A stretch of DNA of 64,000 bases from Isoptericola sp. AK164 (GTDB lineage: Bacteria; Actinomycetota; Actinomycetes; Actinomycetales; Cellulomonadaceae): contig NZ_CP119106.1 in NCBI RefSeq assembly GCF_029643425.1, positions 3,038,001 to 3,102,000 on the forward strand. Reading direction: 5' to 3'. A program made the position numbers and the translations under genes. The notes under the pieces were generated by a model that saw only the letters and a program-made list of their open reading frames with translations, ran no database searches and was not told the origin of the DNA. Below, in pieces: positions 1 to 6,823 of this stretch (its first letter is position 1; every line of letters starts with the position of its first letter).

Positions 1-290
1 CCGGTGAGCGTGAGCGTGGCCGTGCCCCCGGAGGGAGCCGGCGGACTGCTGGAGACGCGGCCGGCACGGTCGACCCGGACGGCGGTCGGCGCACCGGCGA
101 AGAGGGCCGGGTCGACGCCGGCACGCCCCGGCGTGTCTCCGGAGTCCGCGGAGGACTCACCCGTCGCGGCCCGGTCCCGCGCCCCCTCGACGCCGCCGGC
201 GAAGAAGATGACCGGCAGCATCGGCAGGATGCACGGCGAGATGCCGGTGACCAGGCCACCGAGCAGACCGATGAGGATGAGCGTCTCCAT
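1..290 (-). CDS. Cytochrome c biogenesis CcdA/DipZ-type membrane protein, N-terminal fragment
   Basis: The reading frame starts at an ATG (288-290) and runs off the left edge, so only about 96 residues are present. It opens with a hydrophobic helix, [12 protein letters not shown] followed by [18 protein letters not shown]. The single cysteine in an SPC-x-LP-x-LP context is the hallmark of the first helix of the CcdA/DsbD thiol-disulfide transporter family, which carries reducing power across the membrane. After the helix comes a hydrophilic Ser/Pro/Gly-rich stretch, longer than in small CcdA proteins and typical of actinobacterial DipZ. In M. tuberculosis dipZ lies between the sigma K-controlled fasciclin genes, and a fasciclin gene is next door here. 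The family call is good; the full domain content is unknown because the gene is cut. Confidence 0.75.
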   Translation of the reverse strand, partial: METLILIGLLGGLVTGISPCILPMLPVIFFAGGVEGARDRAATGESSADSGDTPGRAGVDPALFAGAPTAVRVDRAGRVSSSPPAPSGGTATLTLT

Positions 291-339
291 GCCCGGGGTT
301 CGGAGCCGAGAGCGTCCCGGACGGGTCGAGCCGCGCCGT

Positions 340-975
340 TCAGCCCCGCACGGTCGTGGTGACGCTGGTCAGGACCGGTGCGCGGGGCGTCGAGCCGAAC
401 CCGAAGCGGACCGGCGGGTCGACGTCCGCGAGCGCCCCGAGCTCCTCCCCCTCCCAGCTGGCGTGGACCTGCGTGACGGTGTGGACGTCCGTGGCCCCGT
501 AGGTCTCGAGCCGCCCGTTCCCGGCACTGCCCCGCGTCCGGACCCCGTCGAGCACGAGCCGGGCGACCGGGTCGGTGAGCACGGTGAACGACGGCGCGGT
601 GGCGAGCCGCCGCGGGACCAGCCGGAGCAGTCGGCCCAGCGCGGTGCGGTGCCCGACGGCGGCACGCAGGCGCAGCGGACCGGCTTCGGCGGTGAGCCAC
701 CCGCCCGGCGCCGGGGTGCCGCCGTCGGCCGGGGTGCCGCCGTCGTGCCCGACCCGCACCGGCGTCTCGACGACGTCGTCGAACCCGTAGGTCGTGGCGA
801 CGAAGTCGGCGACGTGTCGCGGGGCCAGCAGCAGGCGGCGTCCCGCGGAGTCCTCCACCATCGCGTCGGCGAAGGCCCCGAACGGCGAGCGGTCCCACAT
901 CCCGACCACGACCCGCGTCCCGGACGCCGTCCCGACGCCGAGGATGCGCCCGTCGAATCGCCAGATGTCGCTCAT
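340..975 (-). CDS. Conserved hypothetical protein (MSDIWRFDG family)
   Basis: A 211-residue soluble protein. I chose the ATG at 973-975 ([16 protein letters not shown]) because the first 52 codons of the longer open frame look non-coding and would run through the promoter of the divergent fasciclin gene. The sequence has no signal peptide and no membrane segment. The N-terminal part ([24 protein letters not shown]) is hydrophobic and regular, and proteins with this opening are common uncharacterised genes in Micrococcales as far as I recall. I cannot assign a function. It lies 49 nt upstream of the CcdA-like gene on the same strand, so the two may be co-transcribed. Confidence 0.6.
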   Translation of the reverse strand: MSDIWRFDGRILGVGTASGTRVVVGMWDRSPFGAFADAMVEDSAGRRLLLAPRHVADFVATTYGFDDVVETPVRVGHDGGTPADGGTPAPGGWLTAEAGPLRLRAAVGHRTALGRLLRLVPRRLATAPSFTVLTDPVARLVLDGVRTRGSAGNGRLETYGATDVHTVTQVHASWEGEELGALADVDPPVRFGFGSTPRAPVLTSVTTTVRG

Positions 976-1041
976 CCCCCGATGATGCGGGCTCGCTCCG
1001 GGGGCCGCGAGATCACAGATCGGCAAAGTTCCGATCCGAAC

Positions 1042-1069
1042 CCATCCGGACCCGTCCCCCGTTCCGAAC
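1042..1069 (+). promoter_or_regulatory. Candidate sigma K-type promoter of the fasciclin gene
   Basis: CCATCC at 1042-1047, a 16-nt spacer, then CCGAAC at 1064-1069. Mycobacterial sigma K promoters (mpt70/mpt83) are reported as close to CCATCC and CCGAAT. The same two hexamers occur upstream of the sigK gene of this locus (3600-3626), which supports a shared regulator. The element lies about 50 nt before the fasciclin start codon. Confidence 0.6.
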
Positions 1070-1121
1070 CCCTGGATGACGAGCCCCGGAGACGTCGGGG
1101 CGACGAGGCAAGGAGAGAACG

Positions 1122-1829
1122 ATGAACGCATCCACTCGCACCCGCACCGCCGCCGCCGGCTTCGCCACCCTGGCTCTGCTGGCCCTCGGCGCGTGCTCCT
1201 CCGACGACACCGGCGACGACATGTCGGGCTCGGAGGACACGATGACCGAGGAGTCCATGGAGGAGGACATGGAGTCGGAGGACGACATGGCCGAGGAGGA
1301 CATGGAGTCCGAGGACGACATGACCATGGACCCGGCCGCGAACCTCGTCGGCCCCGGCTGCCAGGACTACGCCTCGCAGGTGCCGGACGGCGCCGGCTCG
1401 ATCGAGGGCATGTCCACGGAGCCCGTCGCGGTGGCCGCCTCCAACAACCCGCTGCTGACCACGCTGGTCTCCGCCGTCAGCGGTGAGCTCAACCCCGACG
1501 TGAACCTCGTCGACACCCTCAACGGCGGCGAGTTCACCGTGTTCGCCCCGGTGGACGACGCCTTCGCGGCCGTCGACGCCGAGACGATCGACACGCTGTC
1601 CACCGACGCCGACCTGTTGACCTCGGTCCTGACGTACCACGTCGTCGAGGGCCAGGCGCTGCCCGAGGACATCCCCGGTGAGCACACCACCGTCCAGGGC
1701 GACACCGTCGAGGTGACCGGCGAGGGCGACGAGCTCATGGTCAACGACGCCAACGTCATCTGCGGCGGCGTCATGACGCAGAACGCCACCGTCTACCTCA
1801 TCGACTCGGTCCTCATGCCGTCGATGTGA
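1122..1829 (+). CDS. Fasciclin (FAS1) domain lipoprotein, MPT70/MPT83-like
   Basis: A 235-residue exported lipoprotein. The start is set by a clear Shine-Dalgarno (AAGGAGAG) six bases before ATG. Residues 1-25 form a signal peptide ending in the lipobox LGAC-S. Next is a very acidic linker (about residues 26-68) built from near-repeats of ESEDDM and EEDM. The FAS1 domain follows (about 95-235), with the family landmarks [28 protein letters not shown] and [13 protein letters not shown]1 domains mediate adhesion at the cell surface; the substrate here is unknown. The linker may be a spacer or bind cations, which is inference. Its promoter carries sigma K-like hexamers, and the sigK-rskA pair is the next locus downstream, on the other strand. 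Confidence 0.9.
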   Translation: MNASTRTRTAAAGFATLALLALGACSSDDTGDDMSGSEDTMTEESMEEDMESEDDMAEEDMESEDDMTMDPAANLVGPGCQDYASQVPDGAGSIEGMSTEPVAVAASNNPLLTTLVSAVSGELNPDVNLVDTLNGGEFTVFAPVDDAFAAVDAETIDTLSTDADLLTSVLTYHVVEGQALPEDIPGEHTTVQGDTVEVTGEGDELMVNDANVICGGVMTQNATVYLIDSVLMPSM

Positions 1830-1890
1830 TCCCACCTCCCCGGATCCCGGACGCGCAGGGGGCGATCGGGGCCTGGGGACTCCACCCGCA

Positions 1891-1924
1891 CCGGCCCGTC
1901 TCGTCGCACGACGAGGCGGGCCGG
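1891..1924 (+). terminator. Terminator-like hairpin after the fasciclin gene
   Basis: A nearly perfect inverted repeat, CCGGCCCGTCTCGTCG against CGACGAGGCGGGCCGG, with one G-T pair and a very short loop. It starts 62 nt after the fasciclin stop. There is no T-run, which is usual for GC-rich actinobacterial terminators. Confidence 0.6.
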
Positions 1925-1982
1925 TGTCATGCGTGGCGGACCGTCGCTCGACCATTCGAGCCGGACGGGAGGCGGTGCGGAC

Positions 1983-2172
1983 CGCACGCTCGCTCCGGGT
2001 CACCCCACAGCTCTCAGGGTCGGGACGCCCCTGCACTCGCACGCTCGCTCCGGGTCATCCCTCGGACTGGTCTGGTCGGGACGCCCCTGCACTCGCACGC
2101 TCGCTCCGGGTCACCCCACAGCACTCACGGTCGGGACGCCCCTGCACTCGCACGCTCGCTCCGGGTCATCCC
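1983..2172. repeat. Tandem repeat, four copies of about 55 bp, ending in the rskA stop codon
   Basis: The word CGCACGCTCGCTCCGGGTCA recurs at 1983, 2039, 2094 and 2149, giving periods of 56, 55 and 55 nt. Between occurrences the shared text is GGTCGGGACGCCCCTGCACT. Copies alternate in detail: 1 and 3 continue CACCCCACAG, while 2 and 4 continue CATCCCTC. The rskA stop codon (TCA on this strand, 2166-2168) lies inside copy 4, so the end of the anti-sigma gene is part of the repeat. The block fills most of the interval between the convergent fasciclin and rskA genes. Confidence 0.85.
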
Positions 2173-2957
2173 TCCGCGAGCACGACGACCGGGTCCGTGG
2201 TCGGCTGCTCGGAGCCGCCGGCCGGTTCGACCGACACCGCCAGCCCGACGCCGTCGACGCCCTGCAGCAGCTGCTCGACCGACCCCTCCTGCGGGTCCAG
2301 CAGGCCCGCCGACGTCACGCCGCCCTCGGCACCGACCAGCCAGAGCTGGTAGGTCGAGTCGGCACCGACGTCGGGCAGGTCGCTCGCGCTGAACAGGAAG
2401 TCCTCGCCCGCGACGAGCACGGACGCCTGGCCACCACCGGCGACCTCGCTGCGCAGGAGCTGCGCCGACGGGTCGGCCATCATCTGTGCGACGGTGTCGA
2501 CCTGCTGCTGGAGCTGGTTCTGCTCGACGGTCGCCTGGATCGCGACGGTCGTGGGCACCGCCACGGCGACCACGGCGGCGGCTGCGGCCGCGACGAGTCC
2601 CCAGCGCCGACGGCGACGAGCCATCGGCACGACGTTCCCGTCGCCCGAGGAGTGGCCGGGTCCCGTCCGGGTCTCGACGTCGGGACCGGACCACGCGACG
2701 TCGTCGACGGTGGAGCGCTCGCCGGGTGCCGCCGTCGTCCCCTGCTCGATGCGGGACATCACGGCGTCGCGCAGCGCGGGAGGCGGCTGGGTGTTGACCG
2801 TGAAGGCCGCGACCACCTCGCGGTACTCGTCCAGGGCCCGCCGGGCCGCCGGATCGGTGTCGAGGAGCCGCTCGACCGTGCGGCGCTCCAGGTCGTCGAC
2901 GGCGTCGAGCGCGTAGGCGGGCAGGAGGTCCCAGGCGTCGTGCGTGCTGTCAGCCAT
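2166..2957 (-). CDS. rskA: Anti-sigma K factor RskA family
   Basis: A 263-residue single-pass membrane protein. The N-terminal cytoplasmic domain (about 1-100; WDLLPAYALDAVDDLERRTVE) matches the opening of RskA/ASD-type anti-sigma domains that hold an ECF sigma factor. A basic patch (RRRRR at 114-118) precedes one transmembrane helix (about 119-141). The rest (about 142-263) is the extracytoplasmic RskA domain, with AGEDFLFSASDLP and the QLWLV strand typical of the family. There is no zinc HxxxCxxC motif, which fits RskA rather than zinc anti-sigma factors. The start codon overlaps the end of sigK by 8 nt (ATGGCTGA), so the two are probably translationally coupled. The gene ends inside a 55-bp tandem repeat. 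Confidence 0.92.
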   Translation of the reverse strand: MADSTHDAWDLLPAYALDAVDDLERRTVERLLDTDPAARRALDEYREVVAAFTVNTQPPPALRDAVMSRIEQGTTAAPGERSTVDDVAWSGPDVETRTGPGHSSGDGNVVPMARRRRRWGLVAAAAAAVVAVAVPTTVAIQATVEQNQLQQQVDTVAQMMADPSAQLLRSEVAGGGQASVLVAGEDFLFSASDLPDVGADSTYQLWLVGAEGGVTSAGLLDPQEGSVEQLLQGVDGVGLAVSVEPAGGSEQPTTDPVVVLAEG

Positions 2958-3594
2958 GGTTCACCCCCAGGCAGTTGCGGAGCCGGATCAGGCCGTCCCG
3001 GATGCGGGTCTTGACGGTCGGCAGGGCGGCGCCGAGCCGCTCGGCCACCTCGCGATAGGTGCGCCCGCCGTAGTAGGCGTCGACGACGGCCTCGCGCTGC
3101 GTGCCCGTCAGCGATTCGAGGCAGCGCCGCACCGCGGCACCCTCAAGGCGACGCTCGACGTCCTCGGAGACGACGTCGTAACCGGAGCCGGCGACGCTCG
3201 TGTCGAGGTCGCGCTGGTCGCGGTCGCGGCGCGCCTGCTCGGCACGGACGCGGTCCACCGCCCGGCGGCGGGCCAGGGTGACGACCCAGGTGCGCGCCGT
3301 GGCGCGGGCGGGATCGAACTTGGCTGCGGTCTGCCACACCTCGACCATCACCTCCTGCGTCACCTCGGCGGCGTGGTCCGGGTCGCGAAGCACACCGATC
3401 GCCGTGCCGTACGCGGCGGGAGCGAGTGCGTCGTAGACCGGCCCGAACGCGTCCGGCGTCCCTGCGGCGCACGCCACGAGGGCGTCGTCGAGCGGCGTCG
3501 TCTCGGGTGATGGCACTCGGACAGTGTGCCCCACCGAAGGCTCGCGGTCGATCCGCACCCTTTCCCGTCGTGTGTCCCGGACGTTCCGGGACAT
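2950..3594 (-). CDS. sigK: ECF RNA polymerase sigma factor, SigK type
   Basis: A sigma-70 family ECF factor of up to 214 residues. Region 2 (AFGPVYDALAPAAYGTAIGVLRD, then HAAEVTQEVMVEVWQ) and region 4 (LTGTQREAVVDAYYGGRTYREVAERLG, then TVKTRIRDGLIRLR) are both complete. The partner anti-sigma gene rskA overlaps its end. The start is uncertain. The ATG at 3594 lies only about 5 nt after a candidate sigma K -10 hexamer (3600-3605) and could be leaderless. A GTG at 3516 would give a 188-residue protein closer to the usual family length. In mycobacteria SigK drives fasciclin genes and its own operon, and the promoter hexamers here suggest the same circuit. Confidence 0.92.
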   Translation of the reverse strand: MSRNVRDTRRERVRIDREPSVGHTVRVPSPETTPLDDALVACAAGTPDAFGPVYDALAPAAYGTAIGVLRDPDHAAEVTQEVMVEVWQTAAKFDPARATARTWVVTLARRRAVDRVRAEQARRDRDQRDLDTSVAGSGYDVVSEDVERRLEGAAVRRCLESLTGTQREAVVDAYYGGRTYREVAERLGAALPTVKTRIRDGLIRLRNCLGVNHG

Positions 3595-3599
3595 GAGTG

Positions 3600-3626
3600 G
3601 TTCGGTGCCGAGGCCGTTCCGGATGG
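3600..3626 (-). promoter_or_regulatory. Candidate autoregulatory sigma K-type promoter
   Basis: On the minus strand CCATCC (3626-3621), a 15-nt spacer and CCGAAC (3605-3600). The hexamers equal those upstream of the fasciclin gene, with a spacer one base shorter. The -10 lies 5 nt from the upstream sigK ATG, so initiation would give a leaderless message or place translation at the internal GTG. Confidence 0.5.
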
Positions 3627-3641
3627 GCGAATCACTCGCGC

Positions 3642-3696
3642 GAGCGTCTCTGTTTCTCAGGAATCAGCGCGTGCTTCCTGAGAAACAGAGACGCTC
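3642..3696. repeat. Palindromic element, family 1, copy 1 (55 nt)
   Basis: A perfect 22-bp inverted repeat: arms 3642-3663 (GAGCGTCTCTGTTTCTCAGG and two more bases) and 3675-3696, with an 11-nt loop. A second 55-nt copy lies at 4775-4829. The two copies differ at a stem position in both arms (TGTTTCTC/GAGAAACA here, TGTCTCTC/GAGAGACA there), so the pairing is kept. Copy 1 lies between two divergent genes, so it is not simply a terminator. Confidence 0.85.
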
Positions 3697-3754
3697 GGCG
3701 GGTACCTGTGGATGACGACGGCGGTCGCCGGCGCCGTTCTGGTTGGCTCGACGG

Positions 3755-4750
3755 GTGCCCGGCCGCCCCCGCCCCCTCTCCCCGCGCCTGCTCCGCCTGG
3801 CTGCGCAGCAGGAGGGGCTGCTGTCGGTGCGTCAGTGCATCGGCTCCGGGATGAGCCACGAGCAGATCGCGGCCAGGGTCCGCAGCAAGGACTGGGAACG
3901 CCCGGCACGCGGCGTCGTGGACACCGGCCACCCCGCCACCCGGGACCGGGCCGACGACCCGATCGAGCACCGACGTCGCCGGGCCGCCGTGCTCGGGCTC
4001 CTCGCGCACCCGGGGTCGGTCGCCACCGGCGTCTGCGCCCTCGTGCTGCACGGCGTCCAGGGCGCACCGATCGAGGTGAGCCCGGAGGTGGCGATGCCGA
4101 CCGGGGCACCGCGAGCCGCCCGGCCGCCGGTCCGGCTGCGACGCTCACCGGTCCCCTCGTCGGTCGACGTCGACGGGTTCCGCTGCGTTCCCGTCGAGGT
4201 GGCGCTGGCCCAGGCCGTCCCCGAGCTGCGCCGTCGGCCTGCCGTGGCCCTGATGGACTCCGCGCTGCACCGCGGTCTCCTGACGCCGAGCGGCCTGGTG
4301 GCGGCGCATCGAGCCGCCGCAGGCCGCCGGGGCGTGGCGCGCACGCGCTCGTGGTGGGGGCTGGCCGACGGCCGGGCGGAGTCGCCGGCCGAGACGTGGG
4401 CGCGCCTCGACTGCCTCGACGCCGGGTTTCCGCCGGACGCGCTGCAGCTCGCCGTCGCCGGCGCCGCGGGAGACGTGTTCGCCCGGGTCGACCTCGCCTG
4501 GCGACTCCCCGGCGGCACGGCGCTGCTGGTGGAGATCGACGGGCGCGACGTCCACTCCGCACCGGAGGCCGTCTACCGCGACCGCGTCCGGCAGAACCGG
4601 ATCGACACGTCACGGACCGTCGTCCGTCGCTTCACCGGCGCCGACGCCTGGCACGGACGCGTCGGGGCCGAGGTCGCGAGGGTCCTGCGTCCGGCCGGGT
4701 GGCGACCCGCGCCGCTGCCCGCCGGCACCGTGCTACGGGTCGATGCCTGA
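3755..4750 (+). CDS. AbiEi/DUF559-like protein with a restriction-nuclease-type C-terminal domain
   Basis: About 331 residues from the GTG at 3755 (a TTG at 3743 is also possible; neither has a strong ribosome site). The N-terminus (LRLAAQQEGLLSVRQCIGSGMSHEQIAARV, then WERPARGVVDTG) looks like the winged-helix AbiEi-type domain found in actinobacterial proteins annotated as type IV antitoxin-like. The C-terminus (FARVDLAWRLPGGTALLVEIDGRDVHS, then RDRVRQNRIDTSRTVVRRFTGAD) has the D...E-x-D spacing of DUF559/Vsr-like PD-(D/E)XK nuclease folds. No toxin partner is adjacent. The gene is a single-gene cassette bracketed by two related palindromes (3642-3696 and 4775-4829). Function unknown. Confidence 0.75.
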   Translation: MPGRPRPLSPRLLRLAAQQEGLLSVRQCIGSGMSHEQIAARVRSKDWERPARGVVDTGHPATRDRADDPIEHRRRRAAVLGLLAHPGSVATGVCALVLHGVQGAPIEVSPEVAMPTGAPRAARPPVRLRRSPVPSSVDVDGFRCVPVEVALAQAVPELRRRPAVALMDSALHRGLLTPSGLVAAHRAAAGRRGVARTRSWWGLADGRAESPAETWARLDCLDAGFPPDALQLAVAGAAGDVFARVDLAWRLPGGTALLVEIDGRDVHSAPEAVYRDRVRQNRIDTSRTVVRRFTGADAWHGRVGAEVARVLRPAGWRPAPLPAGTVLRVDA

Positions 4751-4774
4751 TCCGCTTGCCCCACCGGGCCCGTC

Positions 4775-4829
4775 GAGCGTCTCTGTCTCTCAGGAATCAG
4801 CGGCTGAATCCTGAGAGACAGAGACGCTC
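4775..4829. repeat. Palindromic element, family 1, copy 2 (55 nt)
   Basis: Arms 4775-4801 and 4803-4829 pair over 27 bp with one mismatch and almost no loop. Relative to copy 1 (3642-3696), a T-A pair has become C-G through matched changes in both arms. It lies between the convergent ends of the nuclease-like gene (stop 4750) and DAHP synthase (stop 4888), a position where it could terminate both. Confidence 0.85.
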
Positions 4830-4887
4830 GCGCAACCGGGGATGACGCTCACCCACCGAGGGTGGGACGACGGACGCCGGCCCGGGT

Positions 4888-6024
4888 TCAGGAAGCGCGC
4901 CGCGTGCGGACCGCCTCGGCCAGGACCGTCAGGAGCTCCGCCGTCGTGCCCCAGTCCATGCACTTGTCCGTGACCGACTGGCCGTAGACGAGCTCGTCCA
5001 GCGGCGCCGGCTTCTGCGCGCCCGCCTCGAGGAAGCTCTCCAGCATCAGCCCGGTGATGCCCCGCTCCCCGTCGGCGAGGCGTGCCGCGATCTCGCGCAC
5101 GACCTCGGCCTGGCGCACGTGGTCCTTGCCGGAGTTGCCGTGCGAGGCGTCCACGACCACGCCCTCCTCCACGGCACCGCCCAGGCCGGAGGTGCGGGCC
5201 ACGGCCAGCGCGTCCGCGACGTCGGAGGCCCCGTAGTTCGGACCGCCCCGGCCACCGCGCAGGATGACGTGGCAGTCCGGGTTGCCCGCGGTCTCGACGG
5301 CGGCCGCCCGACCCTCGGCGTCCGCCCCGAAGAACGTGTGCTCGCTGGCGGCGGTGATGCAGCCGTCCACGGCGATCTGCACGTCCCCGTCCGTGGCGTT
5401 CTTGAACCCGACCGGCATCGACAGCCCCGACGCGAGCTGGCGGTGGACCTGCGACTCCGCGTTGCGCGCGCCGATCGCACCCCACGTGACGGCGTCGGCG
5501 ATGTACTGCGGAGAGGTCGGCTCGAGGAACTCGCACGCGGCCGGGACACCGGCGTCGAGCACGCCCAGCAGGACCTCGCGGGCGAGTCGCAGGCCGTGGT
5601 GGACGTCGTGCGAGCCGTCCAGGTGCGGGTCGTTGATGAGGCCCTTCCACCCGACCGTGGTGCGCGGCTTCTCGAAGTAGACCCGCATGACCACCACGAG
5701 CTCCTCGGACAGCTCGCGGGCCAGCGGCGCGAGCCGGCGGGCGTAGTCGAGGGCGGCCTCCGGGTCGTGCACGGAGCAGGGCCCCACGATGACGACGAGC
5801 CGGTCGTCCTCGCCGCGCAGCACGTCGCGCACCTCGCGCCGCGAGGTCGTCACGAGGTCGCTGCGGGCGGTGCCCAGGGGCAGCCGGGCGCGCATGGAAC
5901 GCGGTGCGGGCAGCGGGTCCAGCGCACGGACGCGCAGGTCGGAGGTCTCGGCCATCAGCTCAGTATCTCGCTCGACGTCGGTGGTGCGCGCGGAAGGGGT
6001 GGTGTCGGAGGTCGTGGTGCTCAT
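4888..6024 (-). CDS. 3-deoxy-7-phosphoheptulonate (DAHP) synthase, class I
   Basis: Condenses phosphoenolpyruvate and erythrose 4-phosphate, the first step of the shikimate pathway. The class I (AroFGH-like) motifs are all present: VGPCSVHDP, MRVYFEKPRTTVGWKGL, the GFKNATDGD loop, DCHVILRGG, DASHGNSGK and the C-terminal YGQSVTDKCMDW. I chose the ATG at 6022-6024 (378 residues) because AGGAG lies 10 nt upstream. An internal ATG at 5955 would give 355 residues, closer to E. coli AroF/G/H, but has a weak ribosome site. The gene is preceded by a short leader peptide rich in Trp, Tyr and Phe (6177-6242) and a strong hairpin (6120-6149), which suggests attenuation by aromatic amino acids. Confidence 0.95.
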   Translation of the reverse strand: MSTTTSDTTPSARTTDVERDTELMAETSDLRVRALDPLPAPRSMRARLPLGTARSDLVTTSRREVRDVLRGEDDRLVVIVGPCSVHDPEAALDYARRLAPLARELSEELVVVMRVYFEKPRTTVGWKGLINDPHLDGSHDVHHGLRLAREVLLGVLDAGVPAACEFLEPTSPQYIADAVTWGAIGARNAESQVHRQLASGLSMPVGFKNATDGDVQIAVDGCITAASEHTFFGADAEGRAAAVETAGNPDCHVILRGGRGGPNYGASDVADALAVARTSGLGGAVEEGVVVDASHGNSGKDHVRQAEVVREIAARLADGERGITGLMLESFLEAGAQKPAPLDELVYGQSVTDKCMDWGTTAELLTVLAEAVRTRRAS

Positions 6025-6119
6025 CGTCGCGGGGCTCCTGGTCGTGGGGTCGTGGTCGGCGGTCCGGCGGCGTCGCCGCACGCGTTCCGATCCCGACCGG
6101 AGGCCCGTCCGACGACGAA

Positions 6120-6149
6120 GGGCCCGGACGCGGCGTGCGTCCCAGGCCC
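6120..6149 (-). terminator. Candidate attenuator hairpin upstream of DAHP synthase
   Basis: On the minus strand GGGCCTGGGACGC, a five-base loop and GCGTCCGGGCCC form a 12-bp stem with one bulged G, followed by TTCGTCGTCG. It begins 27 nt after the leader-peptide stop and lies about 95 nt before the synthase ATG, the expected place for an attenuator. Confidence 0.5.
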
Positions 6150-6176
6150 TGTGCTGGCTCCGGTGGAAGGTGTCGG

Positions 6177-6242
6177 TCAGGCGCGAGCCCGCCGAGCTCC
6201 CAGCGGAGCCGGCGTAAAGCGCCAATACCAACGGATGTCCAC
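6177..6242 (-). CDS. Candidate aromatic leader peptide (21 aa) for DAHP synthase attenuation
   Basis: A GTG-initiated frame of 21 codons ending in TGA at 6177-6179. The start reads M-D-I-R-W-Y-W-R-F, so codons 5-9 include two Trp, one Tyr and one Phe, exactly the end products of the pathway of the next gene. The tail is A-P-L-G-A-R-R-A-R-A. No Shine-Dalgarno is visible. A -10-like TACTGT lies 7 nt before the GTG, which fits a leaderless message. The coding region can itself fold (GGCTCC against GGGAGC), giving the alternative pairing needed for attenuation. The peptide is inferred from position and composition only. Confidence 0.6.
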   Translation of the reverse strand: MDIRWYWRFTPAPLGARRARA

Positions 6243-6249
6243 GGCCACG

Positions 6250-6279
6250 ACAGTACGCCCGCCGTCGGGCCGCGTCCAC
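6250..6279 (-). promoter_or_regulatory. Candidate promoter of the DAHP synthase leader
   Basis: On the minus strand GTGGAC (6279-6274), an 18-nt spacer and TACTGT (6255-6250). Seven bases then separate the -10 from the leader GTG, consistent with a leaderless transcript. Confidence 0.4.
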
Positions 6280-6298
6280 CGGCGTCCACCATCCGGGC

Positions 6299-6799
6299 TC
6301 ACGGGCGCGCGAACAGGGCTCCCCCGGCGGGGTCGGCACGGAAGGTGCGCTCCAGGGCGAGCCGTTCGCGCGCCGAGTCCGCGAGGACGTCGGGCAGCTC
6401 GTCGTCGGGGAACCAGTCGACCGCGAGCGACTCGTCGTCGGCCACCCGGGCACCGGCGGCGGCCTCGGCGGACACGGGTCGCGCGCAGAACAACGAGTCC
6501 AGGTACGTGGTCCGGTCGCCGTTGGGATAGGTGACCACGGGCGTGCTGAACACCACGGCGAGCGCGGTCACCTCGATCTCCACGGCGGTCTCCTCGAGGA
6601 CCTCGCGCACGATCCCGACGGCGGGCTGCTCGCCGGGGTCGAGGATGCCGCTGGGCAGGGCCCACTCGCCCGAGTCGGCGCGCCGCCCCAGCAGCACGCG
6701 ACCGTCGTCGTCCCGCACGACGGCGGTGACGCCGGGCAGCCAGAGCAGGTCGGTGCCGACGCGGGCACGCAGGGACACGACGTGGTCGGGGATCGGCAT
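6299..6799 (-). CDS. NUDIX hydrolase
   Basis: A 166-residue NUDIX-fold pyrophosphohydrolase. The box reads G-ILDPG-E-QPAVGIV-REVLEE-T-AVEI, which fits Gx5Ex7REUxEExGU except that Ala stands where Gly is usual near the end. The N-terminus (PDHVVSLRARVG, then LWLPGVTAVVRDDDGRVLLGRR) matches the common actinobacterial NUDIX type that cleaves nucleoside-diphosphate derivatives; the substrate cannot be read from sequence. It lies 24 nt downstream of the amidotransferase gene on the same strand, and the DAHP leader promoter begins 20 nt after its stop. Confidence 0.9.
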   Translation of the reverse strand: MPIPDHVVSLRARVGTDLLWLPGVTAVVRDDDGRVLLGRRADSGEWALPSGILDPGEQPAVGIVREVLEETAVEIEVTALAVVFSTPVVTYPNGDRTTYLDSLFCARPVSAEAAAGARVADDESLAVDWFPDDELPDVLADSARERLALERTFRADPAGGALFARP

Positions 6800-6823
6800 G
6801 CGGCGAGCCTATCCCCCGCGGTC

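Noticed and set aside
3755-4750. Complete toxin-antitoxin system around the AbiEi-like gene
   Set aside because: No AbiEii-type nucleotidyltransferase partner is adjacent on either side.
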